From the NCBI GenBank assembly GCA_003499925.1, contig DNRQ01000132.1:208-13832 (forward strand): 13,625 nt of DNA, given 5' to 3'. The notes below the pieces were generated by a model. That model had not been told where the DNA came from, ran no database searches, and saw only the letters and a program-made list of their open reading frames with translations. Below, in pieces: positions 7,343-13,499 of the stretch. The translations under genes and the position numbers were made by a program. The stretch is from Geobacter sp. GTDB taxonomy: Bacteria; Desulfobacterota; Desulfuromonadia; Geobacterales; Geobacteraceae. Position 1 is the first letter of the stretch. The number at the start of each line of letters is the position of its first letter.

Positions 7343-8671
7343 TTACTGGTAGACTTCCGCCTTGACACGGTCGTACTTGAACTTTCGATGACAGCCGGGA
7401 GCGCAGCTTCCGCCGGTCTCGGTAGTGGCGAAGCCGATCGGTATCTTCCAGTCGCCAAACTGGGTCCCTTCCTTGCTGATCAGTTTGTCTCCGTTGCTTG
7501 CGTGCGGTTCGTGGCAGATCCTGCAGGTGCGCCCCTTCCGGTTCACGACGTGCACGTAATGCAGGTTGCGGTTGCCGTTTCGGAACTTGGTGTAGATGGT
7601 CGTCTCGGCGAAACGGAGCAGGTTCTTCTCGTGGCATTTCAGGCAGGCGTCGTAGAGCCCGTCCTTGTACGGGACGTACAGGGGGGCCGGGTAGCTACCC
7701 CTGAGGAGACGGAAGTAATCGGAGCCGTGGGGGTCGTGGCACGCCTTGCAATCCCCCTTCTGTATCGGTCCGTGCAGCATTTTCTTCCCCTCCAGCTGCT
7801 TGCTGATGTTTTTCAGCGGCGGGGTGCCGAGGTCGTCCCTGCCGTGACAGCCGAGACAGACCCCCATCTGATCGGAGGCGAGCAGCCCCTTGGCCTTGGC
7901 GTAATGGGCCGAGTGGCAGTTGGAGCAGCCGCCGTCCGATACCACCGGCTTGTGCGGGACCTTCACGTTCGCCACCGTCTTGCCGATCCCCTTGTGGCAA
8001 CCGATGCAGAGGTCCGGCATCTTGTTCTTGAGAAACATCACCACCGGCGAGCCGTGCGGATCGTGGCAGGCGGTGCAGGGATCGTCGCGCACCGGCGGGT
8101 GGACCACTGCGGCCCCCTTCATGGCCTGGTCGAAATCGGCGTGGCACTTGAGACAGACCTCCCGGACCGTCCCCTTGAGGAGCGCCTTTTCCGCGGACTC
8201 GTGGGGGTCATGGCAGGCATTGCAGGAGCCGACCGCAGCCGGGCCGTGCATGAACTTCGCCTTGAACGGGGCGCTTTCATGGCAGCTGAAGCAGAGCTGG
8301 GAGCGGTCCTCCCCCACCTCGAGCAGGAAGCTTTCGTTGCTGCCGTGAGGCTTGTGACAGCCGGTGCACTCCGCCTCCTGCACCGGCGCATGGACCACCT
8401 TCTTCTTGCCGATGCCGTCATGGCAATCCTTGCAGAGGTCGCCCCCCTTGGCGGCCAGCTGGAAGCTTTTGCCGCCCTTGACCGGATGCTCTTTCACCGT
8501 CTGGGTATGACAGGGGGCGCAGTCCCCCTCCTTCACCGGCGCGTGCGGATACTTCAGGGCCGAGATGCCGGGGTGGCATTCGGTCGTGACGCAGGACGCA
8601 CCCAGGGCTTGGTTGCAGCAGAAAAGGGCGAGTCCGGCAAGCGCAGTTGACACGAAAGACAGCATTTTCAT
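7343..8671 (-). CDS. Exported multihaem c-type cytochrome (13 CXXCH, 1 CX3CH, 1 CX4CH)
   Basis: Predicted 442-residue periplasmic or exported cytochrome with 15 possible haem sites, about one per 29 residues. CXXCH motifs start at Cys51, 80, 102, 127, 150, 173, 199, 222, 249, 272, 308, 343 and 383. The first site, Cys27, is CX4CH (a spacing known from cytochrome c3) and lies right after the signal cleavage at LGA (23-25). The last, Cys423, is CX3CH. Most sites follow the doubled-CXXCH pattern (HxPVxxxxCxxCHxPHGS, then LCxxCH about 20 residues on). There is no lipobox: the CysCys at 18-19 is preceded by Phe. The ATG at 8671 starts the signal peptide directly and has AGGA about 10 nt upstream; the frame stays open to 8734 but gives no better start. 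It is the first gene of the electron-transfer locus. It could be the periplasmic feeder of the conduit. Confidence 0.9.
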   Translation of the reverse strand: MKMLSFVSTALAGLALFCCNQALGASCVTTECHPGISALKYPHAPVKEGDCAPCHTQTVKEHPVKGGKSFQLAAKGGDLCKDCHDGIGKKKVVHAPVQEAECTGCHKPHGSNESFLLEVGEDRSQLCFSCHESAPFKAKFMHGPAAVGSCNACHDPHESAEKALLKGTVREVCLKCHADFDQAMKGAAVVHPPVRDDPCTACHDPHGSPVVMFLKNKMPDLCIGCHKGIGKTVANVKVPHKPVVSDGGCSNCHSAHYAKAKGLLASDQMGVCLGCHGRDDLGTPPLKNISKQLEGKKMLHGPIQKGDCKACHDPHGSDYFRLLRGSYPAPLYVPYKDGLYDACLKCHEKNLLRFAETTIYTKFRNGNRNLHYVHVVNRKGRTCRICHEPHASNGDKLISKEGTQFGDWKIPIGFATTETGGSCAPGCHRKFKYDRVKAEVYQ

Positions 8672-8707
8672 GGATGACGTCCTATCCGGATAACAGGTGG
8701 GGATGCT

Positions 8708-8736
8708 TTTATAAACTTGCCTGATTGGTACCAATC
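8708..8736 (-). promoter_or_regulatory. Candidate promoter with overlapping perfect palindrome upstream of the 15-haem cytochrome gene
   Basis: GATTGGTACCAATC (8723-8736) is a perfect 14-bp palindrome. Just downstream on the minus strand is TATAAA (8708-8713), a fair -10 box, with only a poor -35 (TTGGTA, 15-nt spacer). The same bases also fit a sigma-54 pattern: TGGTACCAATCAGGCA (8718-8733) has GG-N10-GC spacing. One of these readings may be right; they would not both be used at once. The palindrome would overlap polymerase contacts, as repressor operators often do. Confidence 0.4.
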
Positions 8737-8753
8737 TCCCGCCCGGTCTTCCC

Positions 8754-8850
8754 CCCTCCCCTTCAAGGGGAGGGTTGGGGTGGGGATGGGGGAGCTCGGT
8801 GCAGAAAATAACCCCATCCCCCTCCTGACCTCCCCCTTGAAGGGGAGGGA
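8754..8850. repeat. Paired inverted palindromic repeats (BIME-like), family 3
   Basis: The left unit has arms CCCTCCCCT (8754-8762) and AGGGGAGGG (8766-8774) plus the tail GGGGATGGGG (8782-8791). The right unit is the reverse complement type, with CCCCATCCCC (8812-8821) and a CCTTGAAGG-centred palindrome (about 8830-8849). The two tails can pair across a linker of about 20 nt. The unit and its linker recur at 13561-13625, so this is one conserved dispersed element. Confidence 0.85.
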
Positions 8851-9075
8851 CTGAACGGCGGAAGAGCAGCGCCGATAATAAACCTATGCCGTGAAGGCGT
8901 TACCAGCGGTGCTGCGCTGTTTCTGTTTTGGCATGTATTTGCGACATTGGCGCCGGCAGTTGGCGCCGGACAGGCGCTTGATTGATCTATTCGAAGGAAG
9001 TCCGTGAGACACCAGGGACCCGGTCCTGCTGCTCCCCTCCTCAGTCACCGGGCCGAAAACGGCCCCTTTCATCGC

Positions 9076-9105
9076 AAAAAAAAGGGTGTGATCAGCTCAC
9101 GACCC
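9076..9105 (-). terminator. Intrinsic (rho-independent) terminator
   Basis: On the minus strand GGGTCGTGA and TCACACCC form an 8-bp stem with one bulged C around the loop GCTGA, followed at once by eight T (9083-9076). It is the clearest terminator in the window. It lies about 535 nt after the stop of the unknown gene and 405 nt before the cytochrome start, so it either ends a long 3' untranslated region or ends a small RNA started inside the interval. Confidence 0.8.
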
Positions 9106-9426
9106 TCGACTGGAGCGATTGCCCCCCTCCGGCATGAAGCGGCCGCCCGAATTGCACCGATTCCAGCAGCAGCCGGTTGGAATCAGCCGCGAGCCCAACA
9201 TGTTTGCCGAAGGATAAGCTATTTACGACCGAAAAAGCTAGCATATGTTTCACGATGTTTAGCAGATTCGGGAAAACTTTTCAATATGAAATGATCCCAG
9301 TCCAGCTACTTGCCTTAATTCGCCCCAAAAACGAATCAGCGGGCATTAAAAGTAACTATATTTGCCTGCTCTAATTCAGAGTGACCCGCACCAGGAAAGT
9401 CACCGGGTATTTTTGTTCCAGTAAAA

Positions 9427-9451
9427 CGGCGCTGCTCTGCAGAGAGCGCCG
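9427..9451 (-). terminator. Terminator-like hairpin downstream of the unknown gene
   Basis: CGGCGCT (9427-9433) and AGCGCCG (9445-9451) flank CTCTGCAGAG, giving a strong GC stem with one bulged base. On the minus strand it is followed by TTTT (after the closing CG), a short T-run, so it could be a weak terminator for transcripts of the gene ending at 9641. Confidence 0.4.
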
Positions 9452-9580
9452 CAACGGCCTCATCGGTTGACAGAAAAAGGAGTCGTGGGAACCGGAACAA
9501 GGCGGGGATAATCAGCCGGTGTCGCCGGGAGTGCCATGCTGCTACAGTTTTTGGGGGTGCTACTGATCTGCGGGAAGGGA

Positions 9581-9604
9581 GGCAGCCACCGATAAGCGGC
9601 TGCC
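9581..9604. repeat. Inverted repeat 37 bp after the stop of the unknown gene
   Basis: GGCAGCC (9581-9587) and GGCTGCC (9598-9604) enclose a 10-nt loop. No T-run follows on either strand, so it is better read as a repeat or an mRNA 3' stem than as a terminator. It resembles the common TAGGGGCAGCC-type dispersed repeats of bacterial intergenic DNA. Confidence 0.55.
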
Positions 9605-9640
9605 CCTACCGATCCACCCTTCGTTGTCGCGGCTAAAGGC

Positions 9641-10273
9641 TCAGCTTTCCGGATAGTCCGAAAGGGCCATGAAAGTCTCCTTCAGCTCAAAGGAGAAGAT
9701 GGAGAACATCCTGTCGGCAAGGCGGGTGGTTAAAAGCGGCGGGAAGAGCGGCACGGCCAGCCGGTAAATCAGGTCGAGCAGCCCGTCGTGCGGGTTTTCT
9801 TCCAGGAAAAGCGCCCCGTACTGCAGAACCGGCGCAAAGAGGAGCGCCTCCTCCATGACGGAGTCGTCCTCGCTGAAATAGGGAAGGATCATCTCCAGCG
9901 AGAAGCAAAGGCCGGTCCCCCCGGCATCTTCGGCGATGCTGAGCAGCACCTCGTCCTGGGGCGAGCCGAATTCCAGCGCCTCGGGTGACAGGTTCCCGGC
10001 GGGAAGCACCATCACCTTGCCGTGGATCGGGTCGATCCCGTAGGGGGCACCCCTTTCCCGGAGGAAGCGCTCCAGTGCCTGATACCCCTTGGTCTGCACC
10101 TTTCCCATGCCGCGGTAGAAGGCAGGGCGAAAGCCGTCCCGGTTGGCGATGAGATCCTCGAGCGGGATGAACTCCTGCTCGGCTCCTCCCGCAGGTCTCG
10201 CGCTCCTGATCTCCGCGTTGTTGACGACGAGCTTCAGGTGCGACCTCTTGCGCTCGTCCTTATCCTTTGTCAT
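9641..10273 (-). CDS. Conserved-looking hypothetical cytoplasmic protein, 210 aa
   Basis: I do not recognise a family. The protein has no signal peptide and no membrane segment, so it is probably cytoplasmic. The first 25 residues are basic and charged (DERKRSHLKLVV). A central part (about 85-130) contains KVMVLPAGN, an acidic stretch and GTGLCFSLEMILPYF; the single cysteine is C123. The C-terminal third (140-200) is rich in Leu/Phe and probably helical. Codon use and GC look like the neighbours, supporting a real gene. It has its own promoter-like sequence upstream and lies 103 nt after the ABC ATPase gene, so it may be transcribed separately. The ribosome-binding site is modest (GGTGG about 8 nt before the ATG). 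Nothing in the sequence ties it to metal transport or to the cytochromes. Confidence 0.75.
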   Translation of the reverse strand: MTKDKDERKRSHLKLVVNNAEIRSARPAGGAEQEFIPLEDLIANRDGFRPAFYRGMGKVQTKGYQALERFLRERGAPYGIDPIHGKVMVLPAGNLSPEALEFGSPQDEVLLSIAEDAGGTGLCFSLEMILPYFSEDDSVMEEALLFAPVLQYGALFLEENPHDGLLDLIYRLAVPLFPPLLTTRLADRMFSIFSFELKETFMALSDYPES

Positions 10274-10309
10274 CTATTCTGCCACCCCCCGTGGTGCTGC
10301 CTGTCTAAT

Positions 10310-10339
10310 GTAATACACCCCACGGGAGACGGGTGTCAA
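10310..10339 (-). promoter_or_regulatory. Candidate sigma-70 promoter of the 210-aa unknown gene
   Basis: A perfect -35 TTGACA (10339-10334) is followed after 18 nt by TATTAC (10315-10310), which matches the -10 consensus at four of six positions. The start codon lies 36 nt beyond the -10 box. The -35 box is 38 nt from the stop of the upstream ATPase gene, so it would make this gene independent of the transporter operon. Confidence 0.5.
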
Positions 10340-10376
10340 GAAATCACTAAAATCGTTGAGGGATGAGGGAGAACGG

Positions 10377-11042
10377 TCACTCGACCAGGCCGTCCTTCAG
10401 GTGGATGGTCCGGTCGGAGTAGTCGCAGTTTTCCGGGTTGTGGGTCACCATCACCACGGTCTGGCCGGCCTGGTTCAGGGCGCGGAACAGGTTCATCATC
10501 TCCAGGCTGGTCTTGGAGTCGAGGTTGCCGGTCGGCTCGTCGGCGAAAACGATCTCGGGACGGTTCACGATGGCGCGCGCGATGGCGACCCGCTCCTGCT
10601 CGCCTCCCGACAGCTGGTTCGGCAGCCGGTCCGTCTTCCCCCCGAGACCGACGCGGCAGAGCGCCTCCCGTGCCGCGACCTCCTTCTCCTTGGACTTCAT
10701 GGCGCAGATGGCAAGCGGCAGCATGACGTTCTCCACCGCGGTGAGGTACGGTATCAGGTTGAAGGACTGGAACACGAAACCGAGCTTCTGGCTGCGGAAG
10801 TCGGCGCGCTTTTCGCCGGACAGGGCGTAGATGTCGACCCCCGCCATCTTCACGGTGCCGTGCGAGGGGTGGTTCAGCCCGCCGAGTATCGAAAGGAGCG
10901 TGCTCTTGCCGGAGCCGGACTGCCCCATGATGGTGACGAATTCACCCTGCTCGATGCTGATATCCACCCCGCGCAGCGCGTCGACCGTCTCGTCTCCGCT
11001 TGCATAGCTCTTGCTGACTTCCCGTACTTCTATAAGTGCCAT
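10377..11042 (-). CDS. ABC transporter ATP-binding protein, MacB/LolD type
   Basis: Predicted 221-residue ATPase that powers the adjacent FtsX-type permease. All ABC motifs are intact: Walker A GQSGSGKST (40-48), Q-loop Gln92, signature LSGGE (144-148), Walker B IVFADEP (164-170) and H-loop His201. The segment EPTGNLDS just after Walker B is characteristic of the LolD/MacB/FtsE group, whose members drive extracellular or periplasmic conformational change (mechanotransmission) rather than substrate passage through the membrane. The ATG at 11042 has AGGAG 9 nt upstream and lies 12 nt after the permease stop, so the two form an operon. Neighbouring HMA and DUF2318 genes suggest metal handling; in the Campylobacter P19 locus a similar ATPase (Cj1663) sits with DUF2318 and FtsX-type permeases. 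The exact substrate is unknown. Confidence 0.95.
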   Translation of the reverse strand: MALIEVREVSKSYASGDETVDALRGVDISIEQGEFVTIMGQSGSGKSTLLSILGGLNHPSHGTVKMAGVDIYALSGEKRADFRSQKLGFVFQSFNLIPYLTAVENVMLPLAICAMKSKEKEVAAREALCRVGLGGKTDRLPNQLSGGEQERVAIARAIVNRPEIVFADEPTGNLDSKTSLEMMNLFRALNQAGQTVVMVTHNPENCDYSDRTIHLKDGLVE

Positions 11043-11054
11043 GGTAGATTGCTC

Positions 11055-12215
11055 CTATAACGCCCGAAGCGCCTCGGTTGGATCCATCTTGCTGGCGTGC
11101 AGCGCAGGATAGAGGCTTGCCAGCAGGGCAAGCGTGAGCGAGAGGCCGACCGAGCCGAAGGCCACCAGGGCGTCCCAGACCAGCGGCGCCTGCTTGCTCT
11201 CCGCCATGAACGGGAGCGCGAGCTTGGCCCCCCCCATACCCGCCCCGTACCCGAGAAAGCCCGCCAGCAATCCGACGATGGCGGCCTCCAGCAGGATGAT
11301 GCGCATGATGTGGCTCTTCCTGAAACCGATGGCCCGGAACACGCCGATCTCCGTGGTCCGCTCGTTGACGCTCCCCATCATGGTGACGAAAACGATCAGC
11401 GAGCCGATGAATATCACCACGCCGGCCATGGCGTAGGAGAAGCGGCGGAACTGGTCCAGCGCCTTAAGCCTCCCCTCCACTACCTGCTGAATGGCGCTCA
11501 CCTTGGCATTCGGGAGCTTCTCGGCGATCTGCAGCACCATGTCGCCGATCGGGCAGCCGGAGCAAAGCGCGGCCACCTCCACCAGGTTGATGCGCCCCTG
11601 CTTGTCGAGGAGCCGCTGCGCCACGGGCAAGTCGGCGAAGACCAGGGAGTCGTCCTGGGAGCCGGTCTGGTCCAGGATGGCCGTCACCTTGAAGCGCTCC
11701 CCCTTCATCTCCAGGGTATCCCCCGTCATCAGGTTCAGCACGCGGGCCGCTTCGCTTCCCAGCATGACTTCGTCCGCGGCCTTGGGCGCCTCGCCGAACA
11801 GCTGCCACCACTGCTTGAGTTTCAGCTCCTTCTCGAACTGCACCCCGACCAGGAGCACCTGATGCCCCGCCACCTGCACGCCCCCCAGCACCTTGGGCGC
11901 CACGGCAGAAATATTCTTGCTGTTCTTGATGGTGGAGATCCCTGCCAGGTCCGATTCCAGGATCTCCTTCTGATCGAAGCTGACCCCGCCCAGGCTGATG
12001 CCTCCGTAATTCATGGCGAGGCCGTTTTGCTGCGGGGTGATCAGGATGTTCGCCCCGAACTCGTCCATTTTGCGCTCGATGTCTCCGGACATCGACTGGG
12101 TCAGGGTCACCAGGGTGACGATGGTGGCGATGCCGACCACCAGCCCTATGGTGAGAAAGGCCATCTTCGCCTTGCGCCGTTTCAGGTTGTTGATGGAGAT
12201 GTTATGCAATTTCAT
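11055..12215 (-). CDS. ABC transporter permease, FtsX/MacB family
   Basis: Predicted 386-residue inner-membrane permease. It has the MacB-type plan: one N-terminal membrane helix (about 20-40), a periplasmic domain (about 41-260), then three helices (261-283, 310-330, 349-370). The cytoplasmic loop after helix 2 carries the FtsX-family segment NERTTEIGVFRAIGF (284-298), and the C-terminus has the usual DPTEALRAL. The periplasmic domain contains CSGCP (218-222), a CxxC pair that could bind metal or form a disulphide; I do not know it as a general feature of MacB proteins. GAGG lies 6 nt before the ATG. The ATPase gene follows directly. It probably works as a dimer with two ATPase subunits on the periplasmic side, possibly with the DUF2318 protein as partner; the substrate is unknown. 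Only one permease gene is present, where the Cj1661-Cj1662 locus has two. Confidence 0.92.
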   Translation of the reverse strand: MKLHNISINNLKRRKAKMAFLTIGLVVGIATIVTLVTLTQSMSGDIERKMDEFGANILITPQQNGLAMNYGGISLGGVSFDQKEILESDLAGISTIKNSKNISAVAPKVLGGVQVAGHQVLLVGVQFEKELKLKQWWQLFGEAPKAADEVMLGSEAARVLNLMTGDTLEMKGERFKVTAILDQTGSQDDSLVFADLPVAQRLLDKQGRINLVEVAALCSGCPIGDMVLQIAEKLPNAKVSAIQQVVEGRLKALDQFRRFSYAMAGVVIFIGSLIVFVTMMGSVNERTTEIGVFRAIGFRKSHIMRIILLEAAIVGLLAGFLGYGAGMGGAKLALPFMAESKQAPLVWDALVAFGSVGLSLTLALLASLYPALHASKMDPTEALRAL

Positions 12216-12230
12216 CAGGTACCTCAGATG

Positions 12231-12341
12231 AAGTCCCCCTTTGGCAAAGGGGGATTTAGGGGGATTTCAGCTTCATTTGCTACTCGCACGCTCTGGCAAC
12301 AAAGGCAAATCCCCCCCGCCCCCCTTTTCCAAAGGGGGGAG
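12231..12341. repeat. Paired inverted palindromic repeats (BIME-like), family 1
   Basis: The plus-oriented unit has arms TCCCCCTTT (12234-12242) and AAAGGGGGA (12246-12254) and the tail TTTAGGGGGATTT. A second, opposite unit at about 12302-12341 begins GGCAAATCCCCCCCG and ends in a CCTTTTCCAAAGG-centred palindrome. The pair fills most of the 146 bp between the DUF2318 and permease genes, and its edge lies 16 bp from the permease start codon. It may alter expression of permease and ATPase relative to the upstream genes. Confidence 0.85.
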
Positions 12342-12361
12342 AGAGAAAAAAGCGGATCGGC

Positions 12362-12835
12362 TCAGAAAAAGCGCGCGCCAGCCTTGAGGTCGGCGAGGCT
12401 GATGCGAACATTGGCGGCATCAACCTTTGCCGGGAGATAGGAAGGGTTGCAGCCGCCGGAGGAGGCAGCGCCGATCCGGGCAATGGCAAATTTCTGGTTG
12501 CAGTTCGTGCAGACCATCTGGTCTCCCTTTTGGACGTACCCCTTCTTCTCCTTGAAGCAGACGTCGCAGGCGTCAAACGCGGTGTGGAGCACGCCGTCGC
12601 TACCCTTCACGACGAAGAAATTAATATCCTTTGCGCCCTCCGCGACCCGGAAGTAATGGGCCTTTCCGTCGCTGACCTTGGCGACCGGCACAGTCACCGC
12701 GCCGTTTTCCGGCTTCAACTTTTCGAACTTGCTCATGCCGGGGATGGAGAAGCCGAATGCTACCGTCACCGCCACAAGCAGTACAAGGACTGCCGACACG
12801 CCGTACTTCACACCGTTTTTGCCCGCTTTGTTCAT
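12362..12835 (-). CDS. DUF2318 (FtrD/Cj1660-like) membrane-anchored metal-binding protein
   Basis: Predicted 157-residue protein with one N-terminal membrane helix (about 12-30) and a periplasmic domain. It matches the DUF2318 pattern as I know it: DACDVC (Cys90, Cys93), KKGY (97-100), CTNC (Cys109, Cys112), then GGCNP (Cys129). These five cysteines suggest an Fe-S or other metal site. Family members occur in bacterial iron-uptake loci (FtrD in FtrABCD; Cj1660 in the P19 cluster), next to FtsX-type permeases and an ABC ATPase, as here. AAGGAG lies 6 nt before the ATG. The gene follows the HMA gene by 97 nt and is separated from the permease gene by a repeat pair. No P19 or FTR1 permease gene is in view, so the iron role is inferred from family context and another metal, such as copper, is possible. 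Confidence 0.88.
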   Translation of the reverse strand: MNKAGKNGVKYGVSAVLVLLVAVTVAFGFSIPGMSKFEKLKPENGAVTVPVAKVSDGKAHYFRVAEGAKDINFFVVKGSDGVLHTAFDACDVCFKEKKGYVQKGDQMVCTNCNQKFAIARIGAASSGGCNPSYLPAKVDAANVRISLADLKAGARFF

Positions 12836-12913
12836 GCTTAGCTCCTTTTTGACTTACCGATTAGATGAAAAATCGAATTTGTGATGCTCTGATTTGCAGG
12901 AGAAGGATGCTCC

Positions 12914-12927
12914 GTGACAAGTGTCAC
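12914..12927. promoter_or_regulatory. Short inverted repeat between HMA and DUF2318 genes
   Basis: GTGACA and TGTCAC are separated by two bases, 5 bp after the HMA stop codon and 79 bp before the DUF2318 start. It is too short and AT-containing to be a good terminator and no T-run follows. It could be an operator; the regulator is unknown. Confidence 0.3.
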
Positions 12928-12932
12928 CGTCT

Positions 12933-13340
12933 TCAATTGGCGCCGCACCCTTTGGCGCCGCAGCAGCCCGAACCTCCCGCCTGCTGTCCGATATCCCGAC
13001 CGGCCAGTTTCTTGAACTGCTCCGGAGTGAGCACCATCTGGACCGTGCTCCCGAAACCCGTCGCAGCGACCTTCTGGGCCAGTTTCTCCGGCGCCACCTG
13101 CTTCGAGTCATAACCGGCGATTACCCAGCCCCCCTCCAGATCCACCTCGGTGGCAGCCACACCCGTCTCGGCCTGCAGCGCCTTGTTCACCTTGGCAATG
13201 CAACTGCCGCAGGTCATGCCGGAGGTCCTCAAGACCACGACGGCGTCCGCAGTTGCCCCCACCCGTACATAAACGGCAAACACGGCTAGAATAACAACAA
13301 CGGCGAGGATAAGACAAGTATTGAATATTCTATTTTTCAT
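12933..13340 (-). CDS. Membrane-anchored HMA-domain (MerP/CopZ-like) metal-binding protein
   Basis: Predicted 135-residue protein with an N-terminal hydrophobic anchor (about 8-28) and a heavy-metal-associated domain (about 33-100). The metal site is GMTCGSC with Cys44 and Cys47, typical of soft-metal (Cu, Hg, Zn) binding in MerP, CopZ and P-type ATPase domains. The fold's later features (GV near 60-61, GF at 95-96) are present. A C-terminal tail adds CysCys126-127 and Cys132 in a Gly-rich setting, perhaps a second metal-binding spot. The anchor suggests the domain faces the periplasm, unlike cytoplasmic CopZ. AGGAG lies 8 nt before the ATG. It is the first gene of the transporter block and has a sigma-54-like promoter upstream. 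It probably passes metal to, or senses it for, the DUF2318/ABC proteins; the metal is not determined by sequence. Confidence 0.88.
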   Translation of the reverse strand: MKNRIFNTCLILAVVVILAVFAVYVRVGATADAVVVLRTSGMTCGSCIAKVNKALQAETGVAATEVDLEGGWVIAGYDSKQVAPEKLAQKVAATGFGSTVQMVLTPEQFKKLAGRDIGQQAGGSGCCGAKGCGAN

Positions 13341-13399
13341 ATCTATGCTCCTGGCAGCGCTTGCGCCCAGTTCCCGTGCGGCAGGAATTGCGATCCACG

Positions 13400-13439
13400 G
13401 CTCCTCTTACAAGTCCTGTGCCAGTGCTTCATGAGGAGC
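13400..13439 (-). promoter_or_regulatory. Candidate sigma-54 promoter of the HMA operon, framed by an inverted repeat
   Basis: On the minus strand TGGCACAGGACTTGTA (13423-13408) matches the sigma-54 consensus TGGCAC-N5-TTGCA except that the -12 GC is GT. Spacing is exact. It would start transcription near 13397, about 57 nt before the HMA start codon. The box is framed by perfect 7-bp arms, GCTCCTC (13400-13406) and GAGGAGC (13433-13439). Confidence 0.5.
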
Positions 13440-13499
13440 GCAACTGCATGCTATCATTGCCGGTCATCGAGACAGCAGTGAATAGCCGTAGGCGCCACA

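Larger units (their letters stand above)
8672..9640. other. Gene-free interval of nearly 1 kb between the two gene blocks
   Basis: No credible protein gene is visible on either strand; the short frames here lack ribosome-binding sites, and one on the plus strand runs through the terminator stem. From high to low coordinates it holds an inverted repeat (9581-9604), a terminator-like hairpin (9427-9451), an AT-richer tract (about 9180-9370), a strong intrinsic terminator (9076-9105), a paired REP-like repeat (8754-8850) and the promoter region of the 15-haem cytochrome gene (8708-8736). Near-repeats of CCGGCGCCAA lie at 8957-8980 on the minus strand. I looked for a GEMM (cyclic dinucleotide) riboswitch, common upstream of Geobacter cytochrome genes, and did not find its conserved core. 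Confidence 0.75.

Noticed and set aside
8672..8734. Upstream extension of the 15-haem cytochrome to 8734
   Set aside because: It places 21 polar residues before a proper signal peptide and runs through the promoter-like palindrome.
8884..9072. Possible 62-aa minus-strand gene after the terminator
   Set aside because: No ribosome-binding site, and its composition is basic and irregular without a motif.
9004..9294. Possible 96-aa plus-strand gene in the intergenic region
   Set aside because: No ribosome-binding site or recognisable motif, and it runs through the terminator stem and its A-tract.
8672..9640. GEMM (c-di-GMP / cAG) riboswitch upstream of the cytochrome locus
   Set aside because: Searched by eye on the minus strand for the conserved core and tetraloop-receptor pattern; none found. 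A covariance search would be decisive.
850..12440. Long plus-strand open frames (for example 850-2013, 1988-3253, 7388-8650, 11097-12440)
   Set aside because: They lie antisense to well-supported genes, lack recognisable domains or signals, and have the Val/Gly/Arg/His-rich composition expected of antisense frames in high-GC DNA.
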